NCBI GenBank assembly: GCA_947561395.2
Contig: OX387184.1
Coordinates: 12,628,205-12,692,204, forward strand
Source of the DNA: Buxus sempervirens
Taxonomy: Eukaryota > Streptophyta > Magnoliopsida > Buxales > Buxaceae
Length of the DNA stretch: 64,000 bases
Direction of reading: 5' to 3'
Numbering within the stretch: position 1 is the first letter of the stretch; every line of letters begins with the position of its first letter. The translations under genes and the position numbers were made by a program. Shown here one piece after another: positions 11,945-26,300 of the stretch. Under the pieces are notes generated by a model. It was not told the DNA's origin. It made no database searches and saw only the letters and a list, made by a program, of their open reading frames with translations.

Positions 11945-12833
11945 ACCTCGAAATCCACCACGAGAGAGAGATTGTGTGGTTGTTCGATTTGAGAATGGGG
12001 ATGTGGCTTGCAGTCGATTTGGGGCTGGACATCGTACAATCGATTTTTCATCTCGGAACCTATTTTCTCTCCGCATTTCTTCAAGGTTAGGGACGACACT
12101 GCTCCTAGATGGGCAATAATGTCCTTTTAGATTAGCCAAGTTAACACCGTTTCTTATCAAATCACGGTAGGGGCACTTAATGCGGGTTCTCAGAACTTTA
12201 GTAATCATTTTTAAACCAAAACCACAGGAGGAGTGTTTGTGTTCATTCGTCAAACGGGGTCTAATTATAAATTTCTCTATTTATATTTATAAAAATAATA
12301 TTTAAAAATAATATTTTAATAAAATAAGGTTGGGTTCTGGTCGGATTAACCAGACCCTAACCCAATTTATGCAAGATTACCTGATTAACCGACCCCGTTG
12401 ACATCCAAATATCGAAGCTTGGTTCTTTAGCCAGCAAGTGGCGGGGAATATCGTCGATAAGGTAACGGATACGGATGCTTTGGAGCATTATGCACGCAAA
12501 CAACAGATTACAGATTCCATTTACAAACGTAGAACCAACCTCATTAGTCACTCTTATCTTGAATTAATCCACAAGGAAGCCCACAAACACCGTTTCTTCC
12601 GCCACGCGCTTGTCTCCTCTCTCTTTCCAACTACTTCATCAACACCTCTTACCAACTTTTTCTTCCTTCCACGCCACAGAGTACAACTAGATTCTCTCAA
12701 AACAACAGATGTTACATGGAAACCTAGAATCATCTGAAGCGGAATTCCTTCTGTCGTTGCTTGTTTTTTTTGGTTCGTCATCTCTTTTTAGCTCTCATGG
12801 GGCGCTGTTGAGAGGGATTCTTTCTGCCAAAAT

Positions 12834-13651
12834 ATGTATATGAACCCGCCGACCAGCACCGGATGGATGTTGGCTTTCGATGATAAAGGGAACTCCAGAA
12901 TCTTAGAAGAGGGTCTGCCTTTGAAGTCTGATCATCGTAGGGATGGAGATTACAACGGCAACTGCCACTGCGGGACGGGCAAAGTGAAGGCGGCTGAATC
13001 TGTGATGCCTCCTCAGCGGCCCTGCTTCAGCCTCATGCAGAATTGTGATCTCCCCCCGCCAGTCAAGCTCTTCAATGGAACCCATAAAATTGTGGTTGCT
13101 TCCAAGAAACCACCGCCTTGCACGTAAGTATGAGTTTTTTCACTCCATGACAAACTCAGTTTTTCAAAGATGCATAATTTGATTTTCCATGACAACTCAG
13201 CTTTGGTGGCAGCAAGAAGAGTGCAGAAGTAGATAATGAGAAACTCCCCGAGAACAGAGGTGGATTCGAGGATGAGAAATTGAGCCTTTTGAAAGCCTTG
13301 CAGCTGTCTCAGACACGGGCGAGGGAAGCAGAGAGGAAGGCCGTGTTGATTATCCACGAGCGGAATCGTCTTTCTGATTTCCTGCTAAACGAGTCGTTAC
13401 AACTTCTCGCTCACCGTCAATGGGTGAAGTTGCTGGAGCTCGAGGTATTGCAGTTGCAATCAGAGAGGCAACGGGAACAGCTACTATGCCGTCGTTGCTG
13501 CCCTTCAAGGTCAGAGAGACAAACAGAGTCATCGGAAGAAGAAGAGAGAGAAAACGGAGACGTGGGAAATCTGAGATTGTACGTGGCTTTGGCTCTGTGC
13601 TTAGGTATTGCTGGCGTCGGTTTTGCTTTCGGCTGCGGATACCTATTTTGA
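12834..13651 (+). CDS. Tail-anchored coiled-coil protein of unknown function (246 aa, 2 exons)
   Basis: Exons 12834-13123 and 13201-13651; donor GTAAGT, acceptor CTCAG, the split codon AC|C gives Thr, total 247 codons with stop. The N-terminal half is Cys/Pro/Lys-rich with no recognised fold. Residues about 125-190 form an Arg/Glu/Leu-rich coiled coil including LLKALQLSQTRAREAERKA and LLELEVLQLQSERQREQLL. An acidic Ser/Glu stretch follows. The last about 22 residues are a hydrophobic segment (VALALCLGIAGVGFAFGCGYLF), consistent with a tail anchor. I recognise the SQTRAREAE coiled coil from plant 'transmembrane' proteins of unknown role. It is convergent with the helicase gene (stop to stop about 660 bp). 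Confidence 0.8.
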
Positions 13652-14310
13652 ATTCTCTTCCCATTTTAGTTTATAAAAAGTTCTACTTAAGAGACAAGAC
13701 CTCGCCCCAATATATGATGACTAATTGATCCTAGATAGGAATTAATCTACCCATATCCAGCTTCTGGATCTACCACTTTACTGTGGCATAAAATTTAGAA
13801 TTTGGATAACTCCTTTTTTTCTCTTTAATGGGATGTTGTTGCTCTAATGGTAGGTTAATAAAAACCACTTTGAATCGCAATTACGCTCAAAAGAGGGACG
13901 TCTTACCACTGACCCAAAGATCGTTTAGACAACCTAAACCCCAACAAGGACTACCAAAGGGTGGCAAACCAAGCTATTCAATCAAACATGTAAGATGAAG
14001 CTTCTCACCCGATCATGTCTGATGGGCATCAAATGCCTCTCAAAGCGTTGCACAGCAACATGAAAACCTATCCTCGGGATTTTGAAGAAAACCCGGCAAG
14101 GTACTTTCTTCGTTTGAAACTGCAACAAGAAAACGGGGAGGAAGCAGACAGCCTCAGCTCTATGACCATTTATATATACAATAAACGCTGAAGCCTGCCT
14201 AGTGCCTACAAATGCTATTACACTAACGCTAATGCATAGGTTTACACACGTATAAATCACACAGAAATTACTTACGGGAATCGTGTACTACTAACAAGAT
14301 ACCTTGAGCT

Positions 14311-17300
14311 TCATGTAAAAGCACCATGGACGGTTCCTAGGTGTCTGTAACAGTCTTCACTGCTTATGAAGTACTCTGAACACACCCAGCAAATGTGCCT
14401 CCCACATCTGCATTCAATGTGTTGGCAACCCTCTGCCTTCTCTATTATATAGCCACAGGCAGGGCAGCTCTTCACGTCACTTTTTCTTCTACACCACTCA
14501 TTCAGTGATGATAAATCCGGATCTTCCTTCAACTCCCTGTACCTCTCACACGACACGTACGGATGGTACTCTAACTGGCATCTAGTGCATGTTTCTACAT
14601 GGCAAGCCTCACAAGCAAATAGCCCACCGGCTGTCCCAGGATCTGCCACTCGATAAACTGCAGGGCAGTCAGGAGAGGGGCAAAACTTGTAAGTTCCAGC
14701 ACTTGAAACCACAAATGCCCCTAAAGAAGCCCTGAAGAGCTCCTCCAACTTCTCGTATGGAAACAACGATCTCAAATCCACGAGCAAGATGGGAGTATTA
14801 CACCCTTCGTATGCACAGCAAATAGGGAATCCTTCATGGCTTCTAATTGCTGATTCACACTGCTCCACCAAACACAATCGGCAGAATACATGCGAACAGG
14901 CTTCAAGCTCAAAACGTTCCTCCACTTCACACAAGCAAATATGGCAGCAGACTTCACTGTCAGGCCTCTCAACCAACCCACTGCTATTTAGTGACTGTGC
15001 ACTCTCATATATGATTTCTTCGACTTTCTGCTTCAACTCCTTGTTGCCTTGAAAGGAGATCACATGGCTACGGGCATTAAGTGTAAACTCAGCCTCAGGT
15101 ACCTTCTCTTTGAGCCCACGGAGATCTGACCCAAACTTCTTTACCAACTCTTTCATCAAGTTATGAGGAAGAACGCCACCTCGGAGATGGATTTGAACAT
15201 GCTGGTTTTCATGAAGGCTCAAAAGTGATTGCACCAATCTATGCTCAGCTTTTTCAACGTGTTTCTGAGGACCAAATATCCTGATGTTGAGTGCCTGCTT
15301 ATCATAGAGAATATATGTTCCTGTTTCCTTTCGCAGTGACTTCAAGAGCACAATCCCATCTCGGGAAGAAAGAAGCCGTAGCATGCTCGGAGTTAGGCTC
15401 TCATGATGTACTGTCCTTCCTTTCATCAACTGCTCCAGAGGCTTCCTCAAGTCTGCCACAGTTTTTGTTGCATGGGCAGATATCTTCACTCTATAGTAGC
15501 CATTCTCATTCTTTACCAAGCTCAGGGACACACCTGTGCAAAGAACTCGTTATACCACAACAAAATTTAGTGACCTGCCACATCATCATAATTGCAAAAG
15601 CAAAGAATTTGAGATGGGAGAGTCTTATCATATCTGATATTTATTGAAATATACTGACAATGAAGAATCAAATATTTGGCAAGATATTACCAAATGCACA
15701 CAATTTGTTGGGCTAGAAAGACCATCTAATAATTGCAATGGAAGGACTAAACCAAATTAAAAGATCCCAGCAAATTGGATAAATCAAATCAAGATCAAGG
15801 ACGGAAAAATAGAGGTCCCATCAGAACAGCTCTTTTCACATTATTTTTTCTTATTCTCATGACCCCTCAACAGATTTAAGACCTGCTATAGCAAAAATAT
15901 TGAGCTCAGTTGGTTAAAAATACATGAATGAATTACCAAATAAGAATAAAATAAAAATAAAAATGAACTCTAGGATCCATAACAAAGAAGGAATGTTACT
16001 TGGTTTCAACCCTGGACATACAAAGAATAGGAAAGAACCAGGACTATTTTAGACACACCAGTCCACCTGGTTAACAAATCTCTTCCGGATATCAACAAAT
16101 TCCAAGGATTTTAAGTGGGATAGGAATTGTAATTATTTCTACTTCTTGAGGTATAATAACATAACAAGAGGCTCGATGAGAAGGAATGGAATGAGAAATT
16201 TTGTATTATACATGGTGATCTTTCTAGTATCCAAACGTAACTTCCTATTGGTGACCCAAGAAAAAAAAGGATAAAAAAGGGAGCAGGAGGAGTTGTCAAA
16301 TATTTACTCCTATGTCAGTTGTTGCTTCAAATTAGCCAACAGTGTGCCTTCATGAGCCCATGCTAAAGTTTCGATCAGTTCTTGCCAATATCCACACCAG
16401 AAATTAAGAACATAAATCTAGTAGCCCAAAAAGGATGTCCAAATATGAAAATCAGAGCCAAAACCAATAAATTATTCCTATCAAAAGGGTTACATCAGTG
16501 GATAAGTTGTGAAGTGTTTAACAAAGATAAATAGGTTTGTTATTGAAAATTAGTTAGACCGGGCATTACGCCTTTGTGACAAACTACATTGCTATAGACA
16601 ATATTCTTCGGCATAGAGAAATTTCTAGGGCATGCAATAGTTGGTTGAACTAGTTGCTCTTAGCATGAAAGTAGACAATATAGTGCTATAGAATTCTTTC
16701 TTGATAATGATCACATAGTATCTTTTTATCAGCACAAAGTGTATCTTTCCACTCCATAGTTATTTTAATTTTCCCCCATGGCTAACTTTTTGTCTAAATG
16801 TTCAAAAATTTCAAATCATGTTGAGGAAACCCTTTAGATAGCATCCAGTGTGATCCTCCAAAAAGGATTTTGGTAGTGTACCTACCCTAAACCCTAAGAT
16901 CACACACAACTATTTTAAATTCACAATCACTCTTAACTCCAAACACTTCACTCTTATGGGAATTGATTCTTGACCACTAAAGCATCTCAAGCTCAAAAAT
17001 AGCACTTCAATTGTACTTATGATGTTCAGCAGAAAAATCAGGGTACCATCTACAAACTACGGATGGGAGACATGTGGGCCATCATTTCCAGCACAATCCA
17101 CTCCGAAAGGGCCCTGTGCACTGCCCTCTAAGCAAGTCTGTCTAGTACCACTACAAAAATGATAGATGGGACTGTGGATGGGGGCACAACTACCCCCAGC
17201 CACAGTCCTATGTCCCTCAAGGAACTAAAAAATCCAGAATAAACACCATTTACTCAGACCTTAGACTTAAAATTCAATCTTGGGGGGAAGTTTCTGATAT

Positions 17301-20300
17301 CTATAGAAAAGAAATTTCAGAGGAAATTATGCTATTTCCTACACAAAATTTTTGAGGTAAAGTAAATATTGATGCAAGGGAAAATTTGATGCCCTTCAAA
17401 AAGAGAAATTTCCGGAAATTTTTTGTGAAATTTCAGAAAAAGTTTAAAGCCATGACTAGAGTAAAGATTGATGCAGTGGAGACAAATTTCTAATTCCCAG
17501 CTTCACCCAAAACCCAACCTCCTCAACAAATAAATCTGGCAAACCCAATAGTTGGCCTTCTCCATATCAAGTTCATAAGGTAGCCTATAGATCGATTGTG
17601 CTACAAAAACCTCATCAAGAATCTGCTCCTCTTCTAAAAGTACTCTGATAGTGCAAATAATGCTTGATAGGACCTTCCTTAAATCGTTATCCAAAAGCTC
17701 AAAGATAATCTTATAGAACTGCCCACAAAACTAATAAGAATTAATTTATTTATATCCATCATTGCTTCCTTTTAAGGACATAAGAAGAATGGACTTGGAA
17801 TTAGCACCTATGATAGAAGACTAATGTAAATATGTCAGGTCCTGTCAACTCCATCAAAAGTAGGTATAACATAAGTTTACTCCTCTAATAAGACCTCAGA
17901 AAGTCTCTATACAGATTTTTTTTATTTTCTTTTCTACTTCAAATACCATCCCATCCACCTCCAATCATCTTACTCTGTTCACCTTATGACACTGACAAAT
18001 TGTTATTAAGATCAATTTTAAAATTAACTACAAATTAGTATTTTCCAGTTAAAATCTATAGAAGAAGTACAATTTGTTGTAAATTAAAGGCTGACAAATA
18101 AGTGTAAAACTAATAAACTTGAATCTGTTTAGCATTTTCCATTTAGTTATCTCAGCTATTCCTAACTGTTGCAGAAGAGTGTAAAGAACCAAACCTTAGT
18201 CAAGTGAGGCTCATTGTGCAAGTCCAGTTTGCTAATAATCAACAAAAGAAATTCTAATTTACTCAATAGATTTTACTTTCTCGATTGACTAGTAGACCAG
18301 CAAATAAACTTTGTTTATTCTACATGCTTCATCGTTCTTCAAGTTTGAACATGCAAGGATGCTAACACTACCCAGAAAATTCCTGTATGTGTATATCTGA
18401 TCATGCTGCCTTATTTAGCATATACTGAAGTAAGAGTCAAAGCAGAAGTCCGTAAAAATAATGTGTCAACAAAATTCAAGAAGTAAAAAATTAGAGAAAT
18501 TCAGAAGACCTTTAGCATAGGCAAAAAGAAATAATAAAAAAGAAAAGAAAACCGCACAAAGCACTGAATTTCAAAGGCATTTGCTCTAGAAAGGGTAAAT
18601 AGGTCAATCAGTTCTGAGTAGCCATGCAGAGGAACGGTAAGATTGTACGTAGACCAGTGATTACCATTTCAGCAGTGTGCCACCAAAATTCTGCTCCTAA
18701 AACCCCTGTGAAATGTTTCATATGGGGTATCTCGCCCGATTCCAATCAAGTGATATGCCGGGCAAAGTGGAGCAAAATTTTGAGTAAAACGAAAGAAATG
18801 GGGCAAAATGCTGTTTTTGAAAGAAAAATAATAATATATATATATATTTGCCCTTTAAATGGGTAAGACACTTGAAATCTCGTTCAAATTAAGCTAAATT
18901 TCACCCACATCCAAAAATTTCACTGATTCGCACCATTCAGGTTTCTTCCCTGAATTGCCAATTCTGTTGTTGGACTATATGCCAAGCAAAACCAAAAAAG
19001 TAGATATCTGCTCTGGTTAGTACGAAGAACAACACCAGTGTTCCAACAGAAAAATAAGATAAAGAACCAAGCAATCCATTCAAATTAATACATAAGCTAC
19101 ATGAAAAACAGGAAAAAGACAAAGTTACTACACGAATTCAGAGAGAATACCATTTTTCTGCTTGAATCTTTGAAATAAAGAATCCAATTCCTCCTTGATA
19201 ACAAAATATACTGAAGCTGGGCAGGAGACAGAGCTGTGAAACATTTTCTGGCACTGTATCTTCTGCCATGAATGGCATCCAGTGAGTACCTTCCCTTCAA
19301 TGTGCTGCAAAGCCTTTGCTGCCTCCAAATGTAATCTTCCATCAAAAGTAATCAAAGCTTTCACTGCATAATCCTTTGGCTCAGTAGGAAACACTTGGAC
19401 TCGGAAACAATTGCAAACAGGGTTCATTTTTGGCATGAAGGGAGTGATTTCTCTGTGAAGTGCTTCTTCGCATGCAGAAGATGGCGGATTATCAACAGCA
19501 TTTCCTCTCAAGAGGAAAAGATCTACAATTCTCCTATTTGTGGCAGTCCTCAAAACATCATAGATTTCAGATTCAGAAATATCTTTATCAAGCCCACTTA
19601 TGACAACACAATCCTTGTACTTTGTACTAATTTCAAAATTGACAAACCTTCCTCCAAACTGCAGGTTGAAGCAATCACTAACAATTAAATCAGCATCATG
19701 CTGTGCACATCTAATGATGGCTACACCCTTACTGCACCTACGAGGCCAAGAAACTTTAGCTTTTACAGCAGGATATGAGAACATTCTATGATCTCCAACC
19801 CCAAAAGTAGCCCGTGAAGGTGATACCCTCAATAAGGATCCATGTAGTTCAATTTCGTTCAATTCAGCAACAGCTTTTTCAGCAGCCTCAGGAGTAAGAA
19901 AAGTTATCCTACCCCACTTTTCTTTGTCTTCATTGTCTTGCCCAATGCCTCCAAGCTTTTGGACACCAGAAATTCCAGAGGCACGTTTCTCAAAAAGCAT
20001 TATAAGTTCCTTATCTTCAATGGTGCATACATCCGAAAGGAATACATCCACGGTTAAGTACCTTTTTTCCAGCTCCAGATGCTTGATTTTGGCACCAGCT
20101 CCAAACAGGGCAACAGATGGAGAAACACCAGGTCCTGCATTATACAAGCATTTCTCCATGCATTCATCTTTTAACCATTTCTTTTCATTCTCTAAAGCAT
20201 CATCCACAAGGCTGAAAGCCTTTTCCATATCTTCAGAATATGCAAATACATGGATTTCTCTCTGATCAATATCAATTTCAACACCGATGCGTTCATCCAT

Positions 20301-23300
20301 GCAAGCTGTCTGGATGCGTGAAACAAGACGAAGCAAATTGTTGTTTGATTTCCCACAGAACCTTCGTAGAAGATTTTTGCCAAGTCCTGTTACTGTCCTT
20401 ACATGAAGCTTCTTCCTTTCCATCTTTAAGACATCAAAAGGTGCAGGAGGATGAAGGGTAGACAAACATTCAAAGTCAATAGCTGTTACACAAACCAAAT
20501 ACTGATTTGATATTGATAAGAGTTCACCAAAAACTACCCAACTTGGTTTCTGACTGTACATAAGCAGCGAACACGAGGGATGAAGTTGAACATGTTGTCC
20601 AGTTGAAGCCACTTCATAACCAAGGCGATCATATCCAGAGTACATTGCTAGGTTTTCAGCAAGAGAAGACAGTACAATTTTCTTCATATTTTTGTCATGC
20701 TCAGTGGGGACATAAGGGTTCCACATCAAATAAGATGGAATAATGATGTTAAGCTCATTCCTAAGGCAATGCTCCAATTCCAGCACTGTTTCTTTGCATC
20801 TCCGCATGGATTTAGCATTGATGCTGTTATCCCAACACCATTTATTTCTATGCTCCTGAGGAACATCTTCCCATTCCTTATAAACAGAAAGGAGCGTAAA
20901 GAGGTCTCCACCATGATGGCAGAAACGCAACTTGAGGCAATCAGACTTTATCTTATCTCTGTCATTACCAACCCTGCAAAATATGCTACTTGCATTCGCC
21001 ATCACAGAAGCAAGAACAAGGCCCTCTCTGCGCAAGCCATAGTGAAAGCTATCAAGAATAAGTTTCCCAAGCCGTGGCTCAATGCCCAATTTAACCAGGT
21101 AGCGACCATCCTGAGTTAATTCAAAAACATCATTTTTCACATTAACAGCACCCAGCTGAATAAGATTCTTGATGGCCATTTCAATGGCCTTGGCACTTGG
21201 TGCATCAACAAATTTAAACTCCTGTACATTCTTAATGCCCAAGGCAAGAATCCTCAAAACTGCAATGCCGAGGTGAACTCGACGAATTTCTGGTTCCTGA
21301 TGAGAAGGCATCAACTGAAAATCACATTCTGAGTAAAGCCTGTAACACTTGCCTGATTGTGTTCGACCAGCACGACCAGCCCGTTGGTGAGCAGAACTCT
21401 GGCTGATCCTGCAAACTCTAAGGACGTTCATACCTGTGCTAGGCTCAAACTTGCTTTCTTTCACCATGCCAGAATCAACCACATACTTGACCCCCGGGAT
21501 TGTTAAAGATGTTTCAGCCACATTGGTGGCAAAAATAACTTTTCTCTTTCCTGGGTAGTTTCGGAAAACGTGGCTTTGCTCATCAGAAGACAGTTTTCCA
21601 TGTAAAGGCATTGCCAGTACAGATGGATCTAGAAAATTCTCACAAGCCCATTCCACTTCCGTCTGAGCTGTCAAAAAAGCAAGAATGGACCCCTCTTTTT
21701 CTGTTTTGTGGATCTCCATTACCATTTTCACAACATTGGAAACATATGGGGCACAATTACCAGAATTTGATCCCAGAAACCCATGGATATCTCCAGATAC
21801 ACCAGGAACATATTTGATCTCAACAGGAAAGTTTCTCCCAACAACATGTAATCTTCCACAACCAAAGAAGTAGTCCGAAAGTTTATTTGCATCAGCAGTA
21901 GCAGACATTATAATAAGTCTAAGGTCAAGCCTCTGGAGGAGTAAATCTTTAACCAATGCTAATAGTAGATCAGTGTCCAAGCTTCTTTCATGAGCCTCAT
22001 CTACAATGATGCATGAAATCCCAGACAGATTCTTATCAGTCATGTAGTGTCGCAATAAACAGTGGTCTGTCATAAATATTATCTTGGATTTAAACTCATG
22101 TGCAGATGAGTATGTCGGGTAACAGATCACTGAATTATCTTCACAGCACCCTTTGCTTTCTTCCCTCACCCGTTGAGCCAGAGAGATGACAGCAATTTTG
22201 CGGGGCTGGGTGCATATAATGGATCCATCAGCAATTACTCCAGAATCAGCAAGAAACTGAACCAACTGTGTACTCTTTCCTGAACCAGTCTCTCCAATCA
22301 AGACCATCACCTGTACAAACGGAAGTGTAAAAATATGAATTTTGAACAAAATAGCAAAGGTACCAGATCTCTGCCACCGTTACAGAATTCAACCAAATAT
22401 ATGAATACGTTAACCAGAATGATGCTTTCACAAAGGGAGAATCCACATAATGTATCCTTCACATCTAAGAAATCACAATTTATTTTCAATTTCATACTAT
22501 CACTATTTAAAACAAAAAACCTGGTTTTTAGATCATTGATATATGAACATTTGATCTAAAAAGCATTACTGGAACTCTTAGTTTAACGAATAAAATAAGA
22601 AAAAGTCGCAAAATAAAACGAAAAAAACTAGTTTTTAGAGCATCGGTTTTTGAAATTTTGATCTTGATGAAGTATTGAACAAATAGTGGGGGAAGAAGAC
22701 TGCAACTTTCAACTTGTGCAATAGAAAGAAAGCTAGCAACAATTTAATTCTTATTCTTCAGAACAAAAAAAAATATTTAATTCTTCAAACTCTTTGTAAC
22801 TTAGAAAATGAATATTTCCTTTCAACTCTTCATCAGAATAATGGATAGAAGGCTCCCCAATCCACTAAACATGCATTTGAAGTTAAAATTTCATATAACA
22901 AAAACCACAGCAAATGCCATATCACCACTAATCAGCATCAGCAAGACAAGTCCTACTCCCAATACATTGATTATTCATTTAGGGTAAAAACCTTGTATGA
23001 CAACAACAGTAGCAAAAGAGCCACAGACAAGCCCCAAAAAGAAAAAAATACAAAAAATACAACAAAAAAAAAAAAGAAACAAGTTAACAACTAGTTGGGA
23101 TCCACATAAAAACATCGATTTTGAGATCCCAATATGTCAAAAAAACTGTACAGTTTCCTACCCAAAAAAAAATATTATTAATAATAAGAATAAGAACAGG
23201 TGATATTTTACCATTCACCTCACTTAGCACAGGCAAAACCTATCACATAAAACAATTTGTCAGAACTACATTTAGGCCAAAAGATTAAGCAACGGGGTTG

Positions 23301-26300
23301 AACATTTTGAAATCAAAGGAGAAGGGTCCTAAGTTCTTAACTTTGATCTCATCAACTGAAACTACTCGAAAAGGGAATGTTTCAACAAGCAGGAGGAAGA
23401 TCAGGAAATCATTATAATTGCTGTAATCAGGATCTTAAAACTGAGATTTGACTCAACTCAAAACAATTTTAGAAGACCAATGATGAAACTTTTGTACTAC
23501 ATATACATGCATTGTTAATTGCATCATAAGTTTACATAATATATCCAACCATATTAAAATAATGTAACCAACAAATAAATTCATATGATAGAATAAACCA
23601 CCATTTAAATTTAAGAATGGCTTTACAATACTATCATATTTTTAACGAAACCTAGATTATTCATAGAAAGTAATTACATTTCATCCAAATCAACCCATAT
23701 TTTATATAGAAACCACAAGTCCACAAAATTGATAATTCCATGTATCAAATATATCACTGTACCTTACTTTTCATATTTATAATGGCTACTGGATCTAGAC
23801 CCTCATCAATATTTTAAATGCCATTTTTTGCTGAAACTTCTACCACAAAGCCAGAGAAAATTTTTCGGAAAATTTTCTAGAGAAATTTCGTTTCGGCAAA
23901 ATATTTAACCAGATAAAGAGAAATGGGAGTATTTAGGAAATTTTAGAATAATTCACGGAACTTCAGAAATCACTGAAACATACATAATACATAATAATAA
24001 CTCATAGTATAATATTAAACAACTATGTAAAACAATGAAAAAACATAGAGGAATCTAATGTGCATGTTGTCAATGTGAGCCGAGGACAAAATGTGTATAT
24101 CATTTCCACAAGATCAAATAAATGTCATAAGAACAACATAGAAACAACTGAAAATGCAATATCCTAATACATATCAACAGTTCAACACAACCGATGGCAA
24201 AAAAAATCACACCACATATAATATTAGACCCAGCATGAAGGCCCCATACAGCAATCATACTGCATCCACTCTGCATCATAACACCATTGATCCCAAATCA
24301 TTATGTAATGGTAACAATCCATATATTCATGCACATACTTATAATTATTCATGGCAGTCACACTTTTTCTTAAATAATTTCAATAATTAAAAAGTCATTC
24401 TACAAACACCATCGTATCCTTAATAACCTAATATCATGTCCTAAACATCGCTTATGAATTCACTATTATTTTTTATTTTTTGAATCTTATATTTATTTAT
24501 ATTACACTCATGCGCATAACTCTAAGTCTCTAATGCTCATCCTCACCAATGTTTGCTGAAATCCCTGTGATGTGTACTAAAGATAATTTGTGATTGTGCT
24601 AATTATAGTCATTTCTGAATTACAAGCACCATGATTACATCATTCATATCTTAATAACACATATAAAACATTAATTATATATTTGCTATAACTTTTATTT
24701 TTTTTATTTCATAATTATTCATATTTTAATAACTAAAAAGTGAATATTGACCAAGGTAATTTAGTTACTTTTTCATTCATGGATATGTTGTTCATTGCAG
24801 AGTTTATATTTTAATAACTAAAAACAATTACATAATTAACCAATGGTTTACTAACTAGGTGAATGATTGACCAAAACAATTTTTTTTTTTTAATGCATAC
24901 ATAAATTACTCCTTGATTAAGTGTGCAATAATATTTTAATAATAACTATGTATTTCTATTTATTTTATTTATATAAAATTTAAAATTTCCAACCAAAAAA
25001 TATATATGGGCCCCCATCTAGATCATGCAACTTTATGTCATGTATATATCTGTACATTATTTTATTTTTTTTTAAGGGATGAAAACTGAAAACGCGTATT
25101 CCCTAAAACAAATTTTTATATTGTCCCACACAGAGTCCTAAGAAAACTATGTCAAACCAAAATAAATGCATCAAAATTTCCAACCTAAATAAACTAAAAT
25201 TGTGTAAATAAGGAAATTGGATTAAAAAAATTGTCTAATTCAAAAAAAAAAACATTCTGTGATTGTTATAAGATCCTTCAAAATGGAGTATTTGGATACA
25301 TAAAAAAGAAAAGGGAAAAGCAATTAAAACAAATTATATTAAAGAATAGAAATTACAAAATAAATCCCATGTTTTGGTGCTTTCATCTTTAAAATGTTGT
25401 ATGATTCTTGTGATATCCTTGAAATTGATTTTAGATTTGAATTAGAAACTCAAATCTTGCAAAAGATCAAAAAATTTTGAGTTTAGAAGTTGTTCTCTAA
25501 TATCCATGCAAATGTGAAAGCTTTCAATTGAAATTAGCAAAAATTTTGACAATTTTGCTAATTCAGACAGCAATATTTATTTTTCAAATTTGATAAAATA
25601 AAGAAAATTGAATGTATTAGTGATATTTTCACTTGCAGCCAATAATGTGTAAAAAAGGGAATCCATTGGAGATGATACCTAAAAGGGAAAATTTTCGCTG
25701 AAATTTAAAATTTTGACCCTTATTTTCAGTATAGAATTATTGATTACAATACTAGGATAACTTGACATAATGCATTTAAACATTGGATCCTTCATAAAAT
25801 AAAGGTTCAACTGATCTTATCCGAGGTTACCAACTTGTACCAGGACAATCATTAGGACTTATCTTTCCTATTTTCCACACCCTTTTTACACGCCCTTTCG
25901 GAATGGAAATTCAATTCCACAGTGCTAGATCACTCTATTGAAGATCACATTAATGATTTGACAACTTGAAAATGTAATGGAAGAGAAGCTTTCTGGAGAA
26001 TTTTCAAGACCATAGCACGATCACATCAACTGATTGATGCCTCTTAGCACAGAATAGAAAAGGAAGCTGCCCGGAACATTTACAAGATTATAGCATCATT
26101 ATATTCAAGAGCAATGATAAAAAGGAAAGCAATGGCAGAACCAACGAACCCAAACAGAGAAATCAACAAGAATAAAACACTAACTCAACTTTCTTTCCAT
26201 TTTTCTCTCCTTCTGTATAACAAGAAAAGCACATATTGATATCAAATTTCAAGCAAATAATAGAATTTCAATTTACTCTATTGTTATTTTGAACTTTGAG

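Larger units (their letters stand above)
11050..12277. mobile_element. Mutator-like element (Pack-MULE) carrying a MYB gene piece
   Basis: Seen: perfect 9-bp TSD TATTTATAT at 11041-11049 and 12278-12286. Long terminal inverted repeats of about 150-170 bp: the left begins GGGAAATTATACC, the reversed right begins GAGAAATTTATAATTAG. Both contain matching blocks (GCATTAAG, then CCCC, then AACGGTGTTAACTT, then GCTAAT, then an ATTxCCC-type end). The 9-bp TSD and long TIRs are diagnostic of Mutator superfamily elements. Between the TIRs is R2R3-MYB coding sequence and no transposase, which is the definition of a Pack-MULE. Confidence 0.88.

Noticed and set aside
11429..12253. 274-codon minus-strand frame as an intact MYB gene
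   Set aside because: It reads through the Pack-MULE TIR and loses the MYB frame at the 134-bp duplication; the R3 repeat continues in another frame.
15895..15915. tRNA-like A box (GAGCTCAGTTGGTTA)
   Set aside because: No B box at the right distance and no TSD; one short match in an intron is not enough.
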